This document shows, piece by piece, positions 17,216-25,647 of a stretch of 64,000 nt of DNA (position 1 is its first letter; each line of letters starts with the position of its first letter). The DNA comes from an uncultured Odoribacter sp. (GTDB lineage Bacteria > Bacteroidota > Bacteroidia > Bacteroidales > Marinifilaceae). Below the pieces are notes generated by a model. It did no database searches. It had not been told where the DNA came from and was given only the letters and a program-made list of their open reading frames with translations. Location: assembly GCA_944321165.1 (NCBI GenBank), contig CALUKE010000005.1, forward strand, positions 1 to 64,000, read 5' to 3'. The position numbers and the translations under genes were made by a program.

Positions 17216-18352
17216 ATGAAAACAATAATTCTTGTTTTGCTGTGTCTGTCTATATTCGGGTGTAAATCTCAGGTAAAAAACGACAGTGAAGGGGCGGCGA
17301 TTGTTTTTTCGCCTTTGAAGGAGGTTGCCTGGGTGGAGGATTTGACTCCGTGGGTGGATACCTTGTTTTGCGTTATTCCTGAATCTTTGATCCCTACGCC
17401 TTTGTTTAAAATGTTGATCGATGCCAGTGGTAATATGTATATGCTGGGATTTCGGGGAGATTTGATCTCTTTGACCCCGGATGGGAAGAAATTCCGGCAT
17501 TTTGCCAACCGGGGGAGAGCCCGTAATGAATATGTCAAGATAAACGATATCGCTTTACGCAAGCAGCCGAGCGAGTTGCTGATATTGGATGAAGTCAAGG
17601 TGATCAGTTTTGGAATCGATGATTCGCTCTCGTTCAAGACGTTCAATACGCCTGTCGGACTGGCTTTTGATGCATTGGCTCCTGCCGGCGAAAAAAATTG
17701 CTGGCTTTTTTCTGCTTTCCCGAAAGATAGCGAGGATATAGAAGCCGGTAATGACTGTTTGTTGAAATTGGTGGATGAGAAAGGCGAAATATTGAAAGAG
17801 GCATTGAAACGCGAAGATTGTACCGTCAGCCTGATGAATATCACCCAATCGGCAGATAATGTGTATTATTTGAAGCCTCAAGATGCCGGTCAGCTATTTT
17901 ATCAGTTGGGAGCGGATAGCCTGTTTCCCCGTTATAAGATTGATTTCGGCGACCGGAATATACCGGCCCGTTATTATTACGATGCGGTGGACAGCGATAT
18001 GGCTGCCTATATGCGTTCCCCTTATTTTAAACAGCCCGGTTTTGCCCATGAAACAAAAACTCATTTTTATTTTAAATGTGCGGGTCCGGATGCCTTGGAA
18101 TACAATTTTTTAATGGATAAAAGAAAGCCCGGCGGGGGAATCGGCTGGATAAATCGGGATCACTCTTCGAACCTTTATATCATCGGGTCTGATGAAGATT
18201 ATTTTTATATCATATTCAATAAGCATGAGTTGGAAGAGTATGATGAAACAAAAGTGACAAATTTGTTATATCGCTATATCGTGCAATCTTTAGGGGAGGG
18301 GGACGTATTTAAAGATTCCGATGAGGTGATAGTAAAAATGGCGTTCCGATAA
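17216..18352 (+). CDS. 6-bladed beta-propeller lipoprotein
   Basis: The 378-residue predicted lipoprotein has the signal MKTIILVLLCLSIFGC (Cys16). The family turns are NRGRARNEYVKINDI near residue 97 and IDFGDRNIPARYYY near residue 240. Upstream in-frame ATGs exist at 17189 and 17198, but the third candidate is followed at once by the signal peptide, so I use 17216. The next, decayed paralogue starts 13 bases after its stop. It is more GC-rich than the members in the first 13 kb, so it may belong to an older part of the array. Function unknown. Confidence 0.78.
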   Translation: MKTIILVLLCLSIFGCKSQVKNDSEGAAIVFSPLKEVAWVEDLTPWVDTLFCVIPESLIPTPLFKMLIDASGNMYMLGFRGDLISLTPDGKKFRHFANRGRARNEYVKINDIALRKQPSELLILDEVKVISFGIDDSLSFKTFNTPVGLAFDALAPAGEKNCWLFSAFPKDSEDIEAGNDCLLKLVDEKGEILKEALKREDCTVSLMNITQSADNVYYLKPQDAGQLFYQLGADSLFPRYKIDFGDRNIPARYYYDAVDSDMAAYMRSPYFKQPGFAHETKTHFYFKCAGPDALEYNFLMDKRKPGGGIGWINRDHSSNLYIIGSDEDYFYIIFNKHELEEYDETKVTNLLYRYIVQSLGEGDVFKDSDEVIVKMAFR

Positions 18353-18365
18353 ATATTTATATAAA

Positions 18366-19184
18366 ATGAAATGTATTGGGTTTATGGCAATTCTCCTGTT
18401 GATTTTTGCCTGTCGTTCGAAATCTTTTGAAGAAGGATGCGAGGTGGTTGTTTATGATCCCTTGCGGGCCTGTTCTTTTGAGGAAATCATGGATTTAGTT
18501 GATTTTATACCCTTGGAGGCAGAAGATCTCATGCTGGATGGTCTTGCTGAAATATACATGGACGAGGAGTCGATTTTTGTGATAGACAAAACTTTAAGGA
18601 AAACAATTTACCATTTTGATAGAGCTGGAAAATACAGGAATCAGATCGGCAGTACCGGTCGGGCCGGGCATGAATATTTGGATTTGAGTGATTTCATGTT
18701 TTCGGGGGATTCTGTGTTGGTTTTTGATGCACAAACGCAGAAGGTGTTTAAAATAACCACTCCTTATCTGTTTGATTTTGGAGAATATAATATTCCGGAT
18801 GAATTTTATACTCAGGCTTCGCCTCGCCAGTCAGCAGAGGTGTTGTTTAAGAGCGATTATGCTTGTTAAAAACAATTTTGGGTGACGACACTGTTTTTAT
18901 TGGTAGAAAATATGATAAACCGATCCCAGGGGATGGAATCGGTATATGCAATATTGGACAAGTCCAGTCGTGAATGGATCTGGGTGAAACAATCTTTGGG
19001 AGAGGAAGAAGATTTGTTTTCAGGGACTTTTACCTTTGTAGATGAAGCCGGATCTTTTTATTTCTTGCTTGATAAAGAAAAACAGCATGCACTTCATGAA
19101 TATGGAATTCAGGGAGGAAACGGTGAATATGGTCTTCTCAAATGTCGATTAAAGATTTTTAACCGGATATTTTTTCAAATATAA
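18366..19184 (+). pseudogene. Propeller lipoprotein with internal deletion and frameshift
   Basis: The 5' part is normal: lipobox LLLIFAC and family turn STGRAGHEYLDLSD. After KVFKITT the text jumps directly to PYLFDFGEYNIPDEFY. In the intact neighbour about 110 residues separate these points, so roughly 330 bases were lost in frame near 18760. A second defect near 18866 ends the frame (DYAC-stop), and the natural C-terminus continues in another frame (LDKSSREWIWVKQSLGEEED and onward to 19184). The tail overlaps the end of the convergent acetyltransferase gene by 26 bases. Confidence 0.75.
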
Positions 19185-19677
19185 AATATTCATCCTGGAA
19201 GTCGTTTCTTCCGCATGGTCTGCCGGGATCTTGATGTGCCTTGTTAAAGAATTCTACAATCTTGAAACCGCATTTATTTACGTAGAAATGTATATTGCGT
19301 TTTTCAAAATAGGGCGTTATCAGACGCCAGATTTTGGTGTGGGGATATCTTTTTTCCAGACTTTGCCATGTTTGAAGTCCAAGCCCTTTCCCATGTTTGT
19401 CAGGATAAATATAGAACAGATCTACCCAGTTGATACCCGTTTGAGAATCAATCTTGACAACGACTCCTCCAATTTTTTCCCCATCAGCATATATGGCCAG
19501 CGTTTCACATTGAGGGTTGTATAAGGATACGTTTATATCATTATCCGGAATTATTTCTTCCTGGTCATCCGGATTCCCAAATGTTTCGATAACGGCTATG
19601 GAAAAAATCTTTTTTACATCTTCTCGAAATTTAGCGTATTCCTGTTCTCCAAGTCTTTTGAATGTAATATTTGCCAT
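19159..19677 (-). CDS. GNAT-family N-acetyltransferase
   Basis: The 172-residue protein has the GNAT core. GGVVVKIDSQTGINWVDLFY gives strands 3 and 4, then YIYPDKHGKGLGLQTWQSL is the acetyl-CoA pyrophosphate-binding loop (Q/R-x-x-G-x-G/A variant KHGKGLG). FEKRNIHFYVNKCGFKIVEF is the typical strand 5 to helix 4 region. It transfers acetyl from acetyl-CoA to an amine; the substrate is unknown. It lies 25 bases downstream of the VWA gene and might be read through from that operon, but nothing links it functionally. It converges on the decayed propeller gene. Confidence 0.85.
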   Translation of the reverse strand: MANITFKRLGEQEYAKFREDVKKIFSIAVIETFGNPDDQEEIIPDNDINVSLYNPQCETLAIYADGEKIGGVVVKIDSQTGINWVDLFYIYPDKHGKGLGLQTWQSLEKRYPHTKIWRLITPYFEKRNIHFYVNKCGFKIVEFFNKAHQDPGRPCGRNDFQDEYFIFEKISG

Positions 19678-19702
19678 CTCTTTCTTTGTTTTATGATGAA
19701 AG

Positions 19703-20848
19703 CTAAACTGTATTTCGGTTATTTCCTTTTATATTTTGTGAGACCCACATGCTGATGTCTTGTTTACTTAAAGCGGCGGCCATCAAGTCGGGAAATTTGT
19801 CGGGAGTACAGGCAAAAGTCGGTACGCCGAGGGTCGCCAGAAACTCTGCATGTCGCTTGTCGTAGCTTGGTGCTCCGTCGTCGTTTAAGGCCGGTAGTAC
19901 GATTAACTGTACTCCGCTGTTGACCAACGAGGCAAAGCGTTTGCACATTTCCCGTTCGTCTCCTCCCTCATAAAGATCGGTTACCAGGACCAGCACTGTA
20001 TCCTGAGGACGGGTGATGATTCCCTGGCAATAGGTCAATGCCCGGGCGATATCGGTTCCGCCGCCGAGTTGTACGCCGAAAAGCAGATCGACGGGATCTT
20101 GCAGGGCGTCAGTAAGGTCTACGACAGCTGTGTCGAAAACAATCATGCGGGTACTGACTGCCGGAATGGAAGCGAGCACCGATCCGAAAATGCCGGAGTA
20201 GATGACCGACGTTCCCATTGAACCGCTCTGATCCAGGCAGAGAATGATGTCTTTCAGGGATTTGCGTTTGCGGCCATAGCCGATTCGGACTTCCGGAATG
20301 ATTGTTTTGTAATCGGGTTGGTAGTTTTTGAGATTTTTGGTAATGGTTGTTTTCCAGTCGATTTCATGATAACGGGGATTGCGGCGTCGGGACGATCGGT
20401 TGAGGGCTCCGCTTATGGCTTGCTGGGTCGGTGCGGAAAGTTTGCGCAGCAATTCGTCGACGACCTGTCGTACGACTTGTCTGGCCATTTCTTTATTCTT
20501 TTCGGGGATGACACGACTCAGGGACATCAATGTCGCTACCAGGTGGACATCCGGTACGACTGTGGCCAGCATTTCTTTCTCTGTCAACAAGGAATCGAGA
20601 TGCAGACGTTTAATGGCGTCCCGTTGAATGACCTGTACGACCGATTGTGGGAAGAATTCTCGGATATCGCCCAACCAACGGCTGACTTTCGGTGCCGAAG
20701 ATCCGAGGCCTCCCCGTCGATCGCTGTCATAGACAGCTTCCAGGGAGCGGTCGAGGCGTTCCTCTTCGACATTCAATGTCATGCCCGTTCCGTCGGCTTC
20801 GTTGCCACCCAGAATTAAACGCCATCTTTTCAAATATTCTGTATCCAT
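19703..20848 (-). CDS. VWA-domain protein, last gene of MoxR/VWA operon
   Basis: The protein has 381 residues. The C-terminal half is a von Willebrand A domain with a complete metal-ion site: D206-Q-S208-G-S210 (LCLDQSGSMG), T265 in GGGTDI and D291 in VTDLYEGG. The N-terminal 200 residues are helical and specific to this family. VWA proteins paired with MoxR-type ATPases act as adaptors that present substrates to, or are remodelled by, the ATPase. It is the fifth gene of a leftward operon, 9 bases after the DUF5682 gene. It has no signal peptide, so it should be cytoplasmic. Confidence 0.88.
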   Translation of the reverse strand: MDTEYLKRWRLILGGNEADGTGMTLNVEEERLDRSLEAVYDSDRRGGLGSSAPKVSRWLGDIREFFPQSVVQVIQRDAIKRLHLDSLLTEKEMLATVVPDVHLVATLMSLSRVIPEKNKEMARQVVRQVVDELLRKLSAPTQQAISGALNRSSRRRNPRYHEIDWKTTITKNLKNYQPDYKTIIPEVRIGYGRKRKSLKDIILCLDQSGSMGTSVIYSGIFGSVLASIPAVSTRMIVFDTAVVDLTDALQDPVDLLFGVQLGGGTDIARALTYCQGIITRPQDTVLVLVTDLYEGGDEREMCKRFASLVNSGVQLIVLPALNDDGAPSYDKRHAEFLATLGVPTFACTPDKFPDLMAAALSKQDISMWVSQNIKGNNRNTV

Positions 20849-20857
20849 AAATTTTTT

Positions 20858-23071
20858 TTATTCTGTTTCTATTCCTAATAACCGACTCATCAATGGAATG
20901 ATTCGTTTTGCATCCATGTCATTGCAGGAGGAATCCTCCGTAGGGCTTGACGAACTTCCCCGTTCTTCGAAATTTTTGGCTTTTTCGCCTAGTTTGCGGC
21001 GTTCTGCCGGTGTGAATTCGCTGAATGTGCGTCGTAAGATCGGCAGTAATTCGAGGAAATCTTCCTGTTGCTGTTCGCAAATCCAGGTGTTTACCAGGTT
21101 CCATAATTTGTCGTCTAATAAGAGAATGGATGCTGATGCACGAAGGAATCCCTCAAACCAATAGGCCATGTCTGACGGAGCATTACCGACCGAAGAGTAA
21201 AAGCTTAGGGTATTCTGCATCTCTTCGGGGGTGATTTTTCCTTTGTCATTCAATAATCGTGTGGCATATCCCGATAATAACGGGTGTGCGTTGGCTGCGC
21301 TTCGGATCTGTTGTACAAATTCGTACCACATGGCATTCAGCTCTTCGTCATTGAGGGTTGCTACGGCATAGTCTGTCGCTGACAGCTTGTTGAGCACTTC
21401 TGCTGCCTCTTCTTCGTCGATATGTATGCAGACAAGCAAGCCTCCGGCCAGAATACGGGCAATCATTGCTTGCAACATATGGCCTACCTGCGAGAAGTCC
21501 AGGTTGCGGACATTGCCGTAGCGGACAATGCTTACCAGATCTGGAACCGCTTCCATCATTTCGACAATATCGGTCGAAGCTGCCGACAGCCGGTCGAGTT
21601 GTGCGGTCATGGCATCCACCAATGTTGGCAAATGGGCCGGAATGACCCGATTGAGCAGGTGTGTCAGTTCGGGAATATGCTGGAGTTCTGCCATCTGCCG
21701 GGAGAGATATTTTTGTACCGCTTCCTCCAGTGTATTGCCCCAAATGGCCCGTTCGATGAGGTCGACGATCTGTTCGGGTTTGTGGTATAAGCTCCATCGC
21801 TCCTTAAAGGTACCTTTACCGTCGACAGATGCCGGGGTCGCCCAGTCGATGTCAAGGAGTAGTAGTCGATGAAAGAAGAGACTACGTTCCAGGTCGTTCT
21901 CTTTGCGAAGGTCGAGAGTGAGGTCTTTGATTTCCGCTGTAAAGGGAACTCGCAGTTTTTTCTGGAGTCGTTCCACATCGATCAGCAAAGGTACTTTCGG
22001 GACTGCATCGGGTACCTGGCCGATGCGGTTGCCGACCACCAGCGATTCTTTGACGAGTTGCAGCAGGAGGTCATCGCCGAATCCCATCACGGTGGTGACT
22101 GCTTCGTTGTATTCTTCGAGGGTGGGGCTGGGTAACTCCCGTAAGGCGGCGGTTGTTTGTGCCAGCCGCACGGTTTCGATGACGTGAGCGACCGAGATGT
22201 CCATGCCTTTTTTCCGGAGCAGGGCGGCGATATGGCTGACCCAGCGGGTGCCGTCATCTTCGGGATGTTTCCACAGATAGTCGTACCATCCGGGGGATTC
22301 TATACCGGCGCCGTAGCCGCTGCGGAATGCCAGACGGTCGTAGGTCCACGGAATCCAGGTGCATTCGACTTTTACCTTGGCGAGGCCTTTGAGTAGTTCG
22401 TTATCTTCTTTGATCTTGGGCATGTGCTCCAGCGCCGGTATGTGCCAGGCGCCACAGACGATGGCGATCCGTTCGAACGCTTCTTTTTGTGCGGTTCGAA
22501 TCATTCGCCGCATCCAGGCTTCCCGGATGAGATCCCGTTGTGAGGTCCGTTCGGGAAGTGCGTCGCGCAAGACTTCCACCGCTTCTTTTACGGCTTCGAA
22601 AACACCGCTCTGATTTCGTCGTTGTTCGATGGTCATGTTCCACCAGGATTCGCCGTCGCTATATCCGGCTGCTTCAGCCAGCAGATCGAACGGATCGCGG
22701 GGAGACACTTCCGTCTCTCCAGAAGAGGAAACGGCTGTTTCGAGGGACGGGAAAGCCATCGAATGAGCCAGGGGTAAGTCGAAAAAACGTAGTGTGATCC
22801 CTTTCTGCTGCGCGTAACACAGGGTTTGCCATTCGGGCGAAAAGGCTGCAAAGGGATAAAATACGGCATTTTGGGGGGCATCGGGTTGATACCCCAGCAA
22901 TGCAACCGGTGGCTGCATCTGTCCGTCCCCGATGAAGTGCATGACTCCTTCCGCTTCCACAGGACCTTCCAGCAAAATTAAATCAGGCTGTATTTCTTCC
23001 AATGTCTGCAGTACATTCCGGCATGAACCCGGACCGTGATGTCGTATTCCCAATAGATGAATGGCGGCCAT
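20858..23071 (-). CDS. DUF5682 family protein
   Basis: The 737-residue cytoplasmic protein has no biochemical role known to me. The N-terminus has an ordered motif set: GIRHHGPGS (residues 8-16), DLILLEGP (30-37), then an Arg-rich helix (REAWMRRMIR) and IAIVCGAWHIPAL (202-214). This His / Glu / Arg / Gly-x-x-His order recalls the TraB/TIKI and erythromycin-esterase-like hydrolase fold, so a metal-dependent hydrolase domain is plausible (inference). The remaining 450 residues are helical. It sits between the MoxR ATPase (3 bases) and VWA genes (9 bases), so the products probably work as one complex. Confidence 0.82.
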   Translation of the reverse strand: MAAIHLLGIRHHGPGSCRNVLQTLEEIQPDLILLEGPVEAEGVMHFIGDGQMQPPVALLGYQPDAPQNAVFYPFAAFSPEWQTLCYAQQKGITLRFFDLPLAHSMAFPSLETAVSSSGETEVSPRDPFDLLAEAAGYSDGESWWNMTIEQRRNQSGVFEAVKEAVEVLRDALPERTSQRDLIREAWMRRMIRTAQKEAFERIAIVCGAWHIPALEHMPKIKEDNELLKGLAKVKVECTWIPWTYDRLAFRSGYGAGIESPGWYDYLWKHPEDDGTRWVSHIAALLRKKGMDISVAHVIETVRLAQTTAALRELPSPTLEEYNEAVTTVMGFGDDLLLQLVKESLVVGNRIGQVPDAVPKVPLLIDVERLQKKLRVPFTAEIKDLTLDLRKENDLERSLFFHRLLLLDIDWATPASVDGKGTFKERWSLYHKPEQIVDLIERAIWGNTLEEAVQKYLSRQMAELQHIPELTHLLNRVIPAHLPTLVDAMTAQLDRLSAASTDIVEMMEAVPDLVSIVRYGNVRNLDFSQVGHMLQAMIARILAGGLLVCIHIDEEEAAEVLNKLSATDYAVATLNDEELNAMWYEFVQQIRSAANAHPLLSGYATRLLNDKGKITPEEMQNTLSFYSSVGNAPSDMAYWFEGFLRASASILLLDDKLWNLVNTWICEQQQEDFLELLPILRRTFSEFTPAERRKLGEKAKNFEERGSSSSPTEDSSCNDMDAKRIIPLMSRLLGIETE

Positions 23072-23074
23072 AAT

Positions 23075-24154
23075 TTACATCATATCTCTTGAAGCGCGGT
23101 AGATGTCTTTCCATCCGTCGCGATTCTTGACTACTGTTTCCATATATTCTTGCCAGACAATTTTGTCCTGTACGGGATCTTTTACGACCGCACCGAGAAT
23201 GCCCGATACCAGATCTTCGGCATGAATCTGGCCGTCTCCGAAATACCCGGCCATGGCCAGTCCGTTGTTGACAACTGAGATGGCTTCGGCCGTACTTAGT
23301 GTGCCGCTTGGTACTTTGAGCTTGGTTTTACCGTCGGAAGTAGCCCCTTGACGCAGTTCGCGGAAGATGGTTACGACCCGGCGAATTTCTTCCAATGCCG
23401 GTTTTTCTGCCGGCAGCTCCATGACTTTCTCGAAGCTTTCCACGCGGCGGCGGACGATATCCACTTCTTCTTCCAGCGTATCGGGTAATGGCAGTATTAC
23501 CGTGTTGAAACGTCGTTTCAAAGCGCTTGAAAGGTCATTGACACCCTTGTCGCGATTGTTGGCTGTGGCAATGATGTTGAAGCCCCGGATGGCCTGAATT
23601 TCTTGGTTCAATTCAGGAATGGGCAGTGTTTTTTCTGAAAGGATGGTTATCAGTGTATCCTGTACGTCCGAACCGATACGGGTCAGTTCTTCGATGCGTC
23701 CGATTTTCCCCTCCTGCATGGCTTTCATTACCGGAGTCTGCACCAAGGCCCCTTCGCTGGGACCTTCTGCCAGCAAACGTGCATAATTCCAACCGTAGCG
23801 GATGGCTTCTTCTCCTGTACCGGCCGTACCTTGTACGATCAATGTAGAGTCGCCTGAAATGGCGGCAGCCATGTGTTCGCTCACCCAGCTTTTGGCTGTC
23901 CCGGGAAGTCCGTATAGCAACAGGGCTCGGTCGGTTACCAGTGTGGCGACTGCAATTTCCATCAACCGGCGGTTACCGATGTATTTGGGGGAGACTTCGA
24001 ATCCGTTTTTCAGTGTGCCGCCCATCAGGTAGGTAACTACCGATTGGGGTGACATCTCCCAGTTTTCGGGAATCGGGTGGGTTTCATTTTTTTTCAGTTC
24101 GTGCAACTCTTCGGCGAATTGTTGCTCGGCGTGTTGTCTTAATAGGGTGCTCAT
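23075..24154 (-). CDS. MoxR-type AAA+ ATPase
   Basis: The protein has 359 residues. Walker A is GLPGTAKSWV (about residues 83-92), sensor 1 is IIATANNRDKGVNDLSSALK, and a double Arg (KRRFNTV) acts as arginine finger. The usual Walker B (DE) reads IEEL in GRIEELTRIGSDVQDTL, so the first acid is Glu. I start it at ATG 24154 (MSTLLRQHAEQQ); the frame is open further upstream to a TTG inside the previous gene. The 10-base gap from the DUF5691 stop fits that choice. MoxR ATPases remodel or activate partners recruited by VWA proteins; the partners here are presumably the other operon products. Confidence 0.9.
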   Translation of the reverse strand: MSTLLRQHAEQQFAEELHELKKNETHPIPENWEMSPQSVVTYLMGGTLKNGFEVSPKYIGNRRLMEIAVATLVTDRALLLYGLPGTAKSWVSEHMAAAISGDSTLIVQGTAGTGEEAIRYGWNYARLLAEGPSEGALVQTPVMKAMQEGKIGRIEELTRIGSDVQDTLITILSEKTLPIPELNQEIQAIRGFNIIATANNRDKGVNDLSSALKRRFNTVILPLPDTLEEEVDIVRRRVESFEKVMELPAEKPALEEIRRVVTIFRELRQGATSDGKTKLKVPSGTLSTAEAISVVNNGLAMAGYFGDGQIHAEDLVSGILGAVVKDPVQDKIVWQEYMETVVKNRDGWKDIYRASRDMM

Positions 24155-24164
24155 ATGAATAATT

Positions 24165-25643
24165 TTATTGATTGTCGTTGAATAAAGTGTCAATGGCTGT
24201 TTTGAGAGACATGTATTCGGATGTCTTTGTGCAGAATTCGAGTATGGACGGCGCTTCGTCCGTGATGGCGGATAAATGCTGTTCGATTCGAGACTGCTGT
24301 GACGGATCCAGATAGAGTGCCAGATGTTCGGCCGTGTCGTTTACATAATAGAGATACCTGTTTTGCAAGAGCCACGATACAATGTGCTCTGAGAAGCGGG
24401 GACCCCAGGTTTTTCCGTCTTCATTGAACCATGAGGTGGGAATAAAATTGAAATTTTCCCATTTTTCGGGGAGTGCTATTTCTTCTCGCTGTGCCGGTGT
24501 CAGCAGTCCAACCAAGGCCTCTTGCCGGATATAGGAAGGATCTTCTTTCAGGGTGTAGCAGGCCCACTGGCTGTCTGAGAAATTTACGATGGGTTCTTGC
24601 AGGTTGAAAAATTTTCGAAACGGTTGGTGGCGGGTTAGCCGTCGGGCGGCCTGTTCCGCATCACAACCGAAAAATTTGCACCAGAATGTAAGCGGAACCC
24701 GTTGTGCCAGTTGACGCAGCAGGTATTCTTCATCTTTTTCCTTTTTGTTTGGACTGACCTCTTCGAGTCCGAATTTTTTCATTTCAGGGGTATATGCCGG
24801 TTTTTTGTAAGACCAGCCTGTCAGTGCATTGTAGCGAAGGTGTTCCTGTAGCCATTCGCAGTATCGTTTCACCAGTTCCGATTCGGGCATACGGCACAGA
24901 AGGTTCCGTGCCGTTTCTTTTACGGTACTGCTGCGGTCTGATTCGGCCACTTCCTGCAGGAACGTTTCGTCAGCCTTGCTCAGATTGATGCGGAGATAGC
25001 CGAGTAGTTCGTCACGGTGTACGGCCGATTCGCTTTTCCATTCATTCCGTAACATTTCAAGGGCTTGTGCCGGATGTTCGTGCCTGCATTGGCGAAGGAT
25101 TTCTTTGCGCTCGTTGTGCGATGCCGTGTCCCAGGCTTCTGTTTCCATTTTTCCCCAAGGCGTGAATCCCAGGTGTGGAAGCAGCCAGCATCCGCGGTTT
25201 CCGGCCAGCCGGGCCAGCAAAGCCTGTTCGGCATTTCGGTTCGGATTATTTCGGTCGAAGGCCCGGCGGATCAATGGCGGCAGGAGTTCTGGGACAATGA
25301 GTCGGCGGGATGCTACCGCTTTCCGATAGGCATGGAGCAACAGATAAGAGGTAGACTCTAAACGGGCGAATAATGCATTCTGTTCCGAATCGAAGTAGGG
25401 AAGATTCTCTTCGGGGGCTGCTTGAATCGGGGGGATATCCTTGGCCGACAGGGGTTCCCATCCGGCCCGGCGATAGGCAAATGTGGCTGCGGCCGTTTGG
25501 TATAGAGCCGATTCTGGATCTTCGGATATTTCCTGAATTTTCCGGATAAGGGTAGCCAGGGCTTCCGGAAGTTCGCCCGGTACAAATTCTTTGTTTGCTG
25601 TTCCGAGCAAGGCGGTCTGAATGACGGGTTCAGTTGCGTTCAT
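24165..25643 (-). CDS. DUF5691 family protein
   Basis: The 492-residue protein is soluble, helical and rich in Trp, Arg and Leu; many short helices suggest a HEAT-like or other helical scaffold. Readable marks are TALLGTANKEF near the start, PELLPPLIRRAFD, GNRGCWLLPHLGF, REEILRQ-like repeats and the C-terminal SEHIVSWLLQNR. I know no enzymatic motif in this family. It regularly neighbours SWIM, MoxR, DUF5682 and VWA genes in diverse bacteria (family knowledge), as here: 4 bases after the SWIM gene and 10 before the ATPase. It is probably a structural or substrate-recognition subunit. Confidence 0.8.
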   Translation of the reverse strand: MNATEPVIQTALLGTANKEFVPGELPEALATLIRKIQEISEDPESALYQTAAATFAYRRAGWEPLSAKDIPPIQAAPEENLPYFDSEQNALFARLESTSYLLLHAYRKAVASRRLIVPELLPPLIRRAFDRNNPNRNAEQALLARLAGNRGCWLLPHLGFTPWGKMETEAWDTASHNERKEILRQCRHEHPAQALEMLRNEWKSESAVHRDELLGYLRINLSKADETFLQEVAESDRSSTVKETARNLLCRMPESELVKRYCEWLQEHLRYNALTGWSYKKPAYTPEMKKFGLEEVSPNKKEKDEEYLLRQLAQRVPLTFWCKFFGCDAEQAARRLTRHQPFRKFFNLQEPIVNFSDSQWACYTLKEDPSYIRQEALVGLLTPAQREEIALPEKWENFNFIPTSWFNEDGKTWGPRFSEHIVSWLLQNRYLYYVNDTAEHLALYLDPSQQSRIEQHLSAITDEAPSILEFCTKTSEYMSLKTAIDTLFNDNQ

Positions 25644-25647
25644 CTCT

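Noticed and set aside
1..19184. Precursor peptides (NVEALA-like small exported peptides) beside the BF3164-like genes
   Set aside because: Gaps next to the BF3164-like genes were read for short signal-peptide frames with a matching tail; none was convincing.
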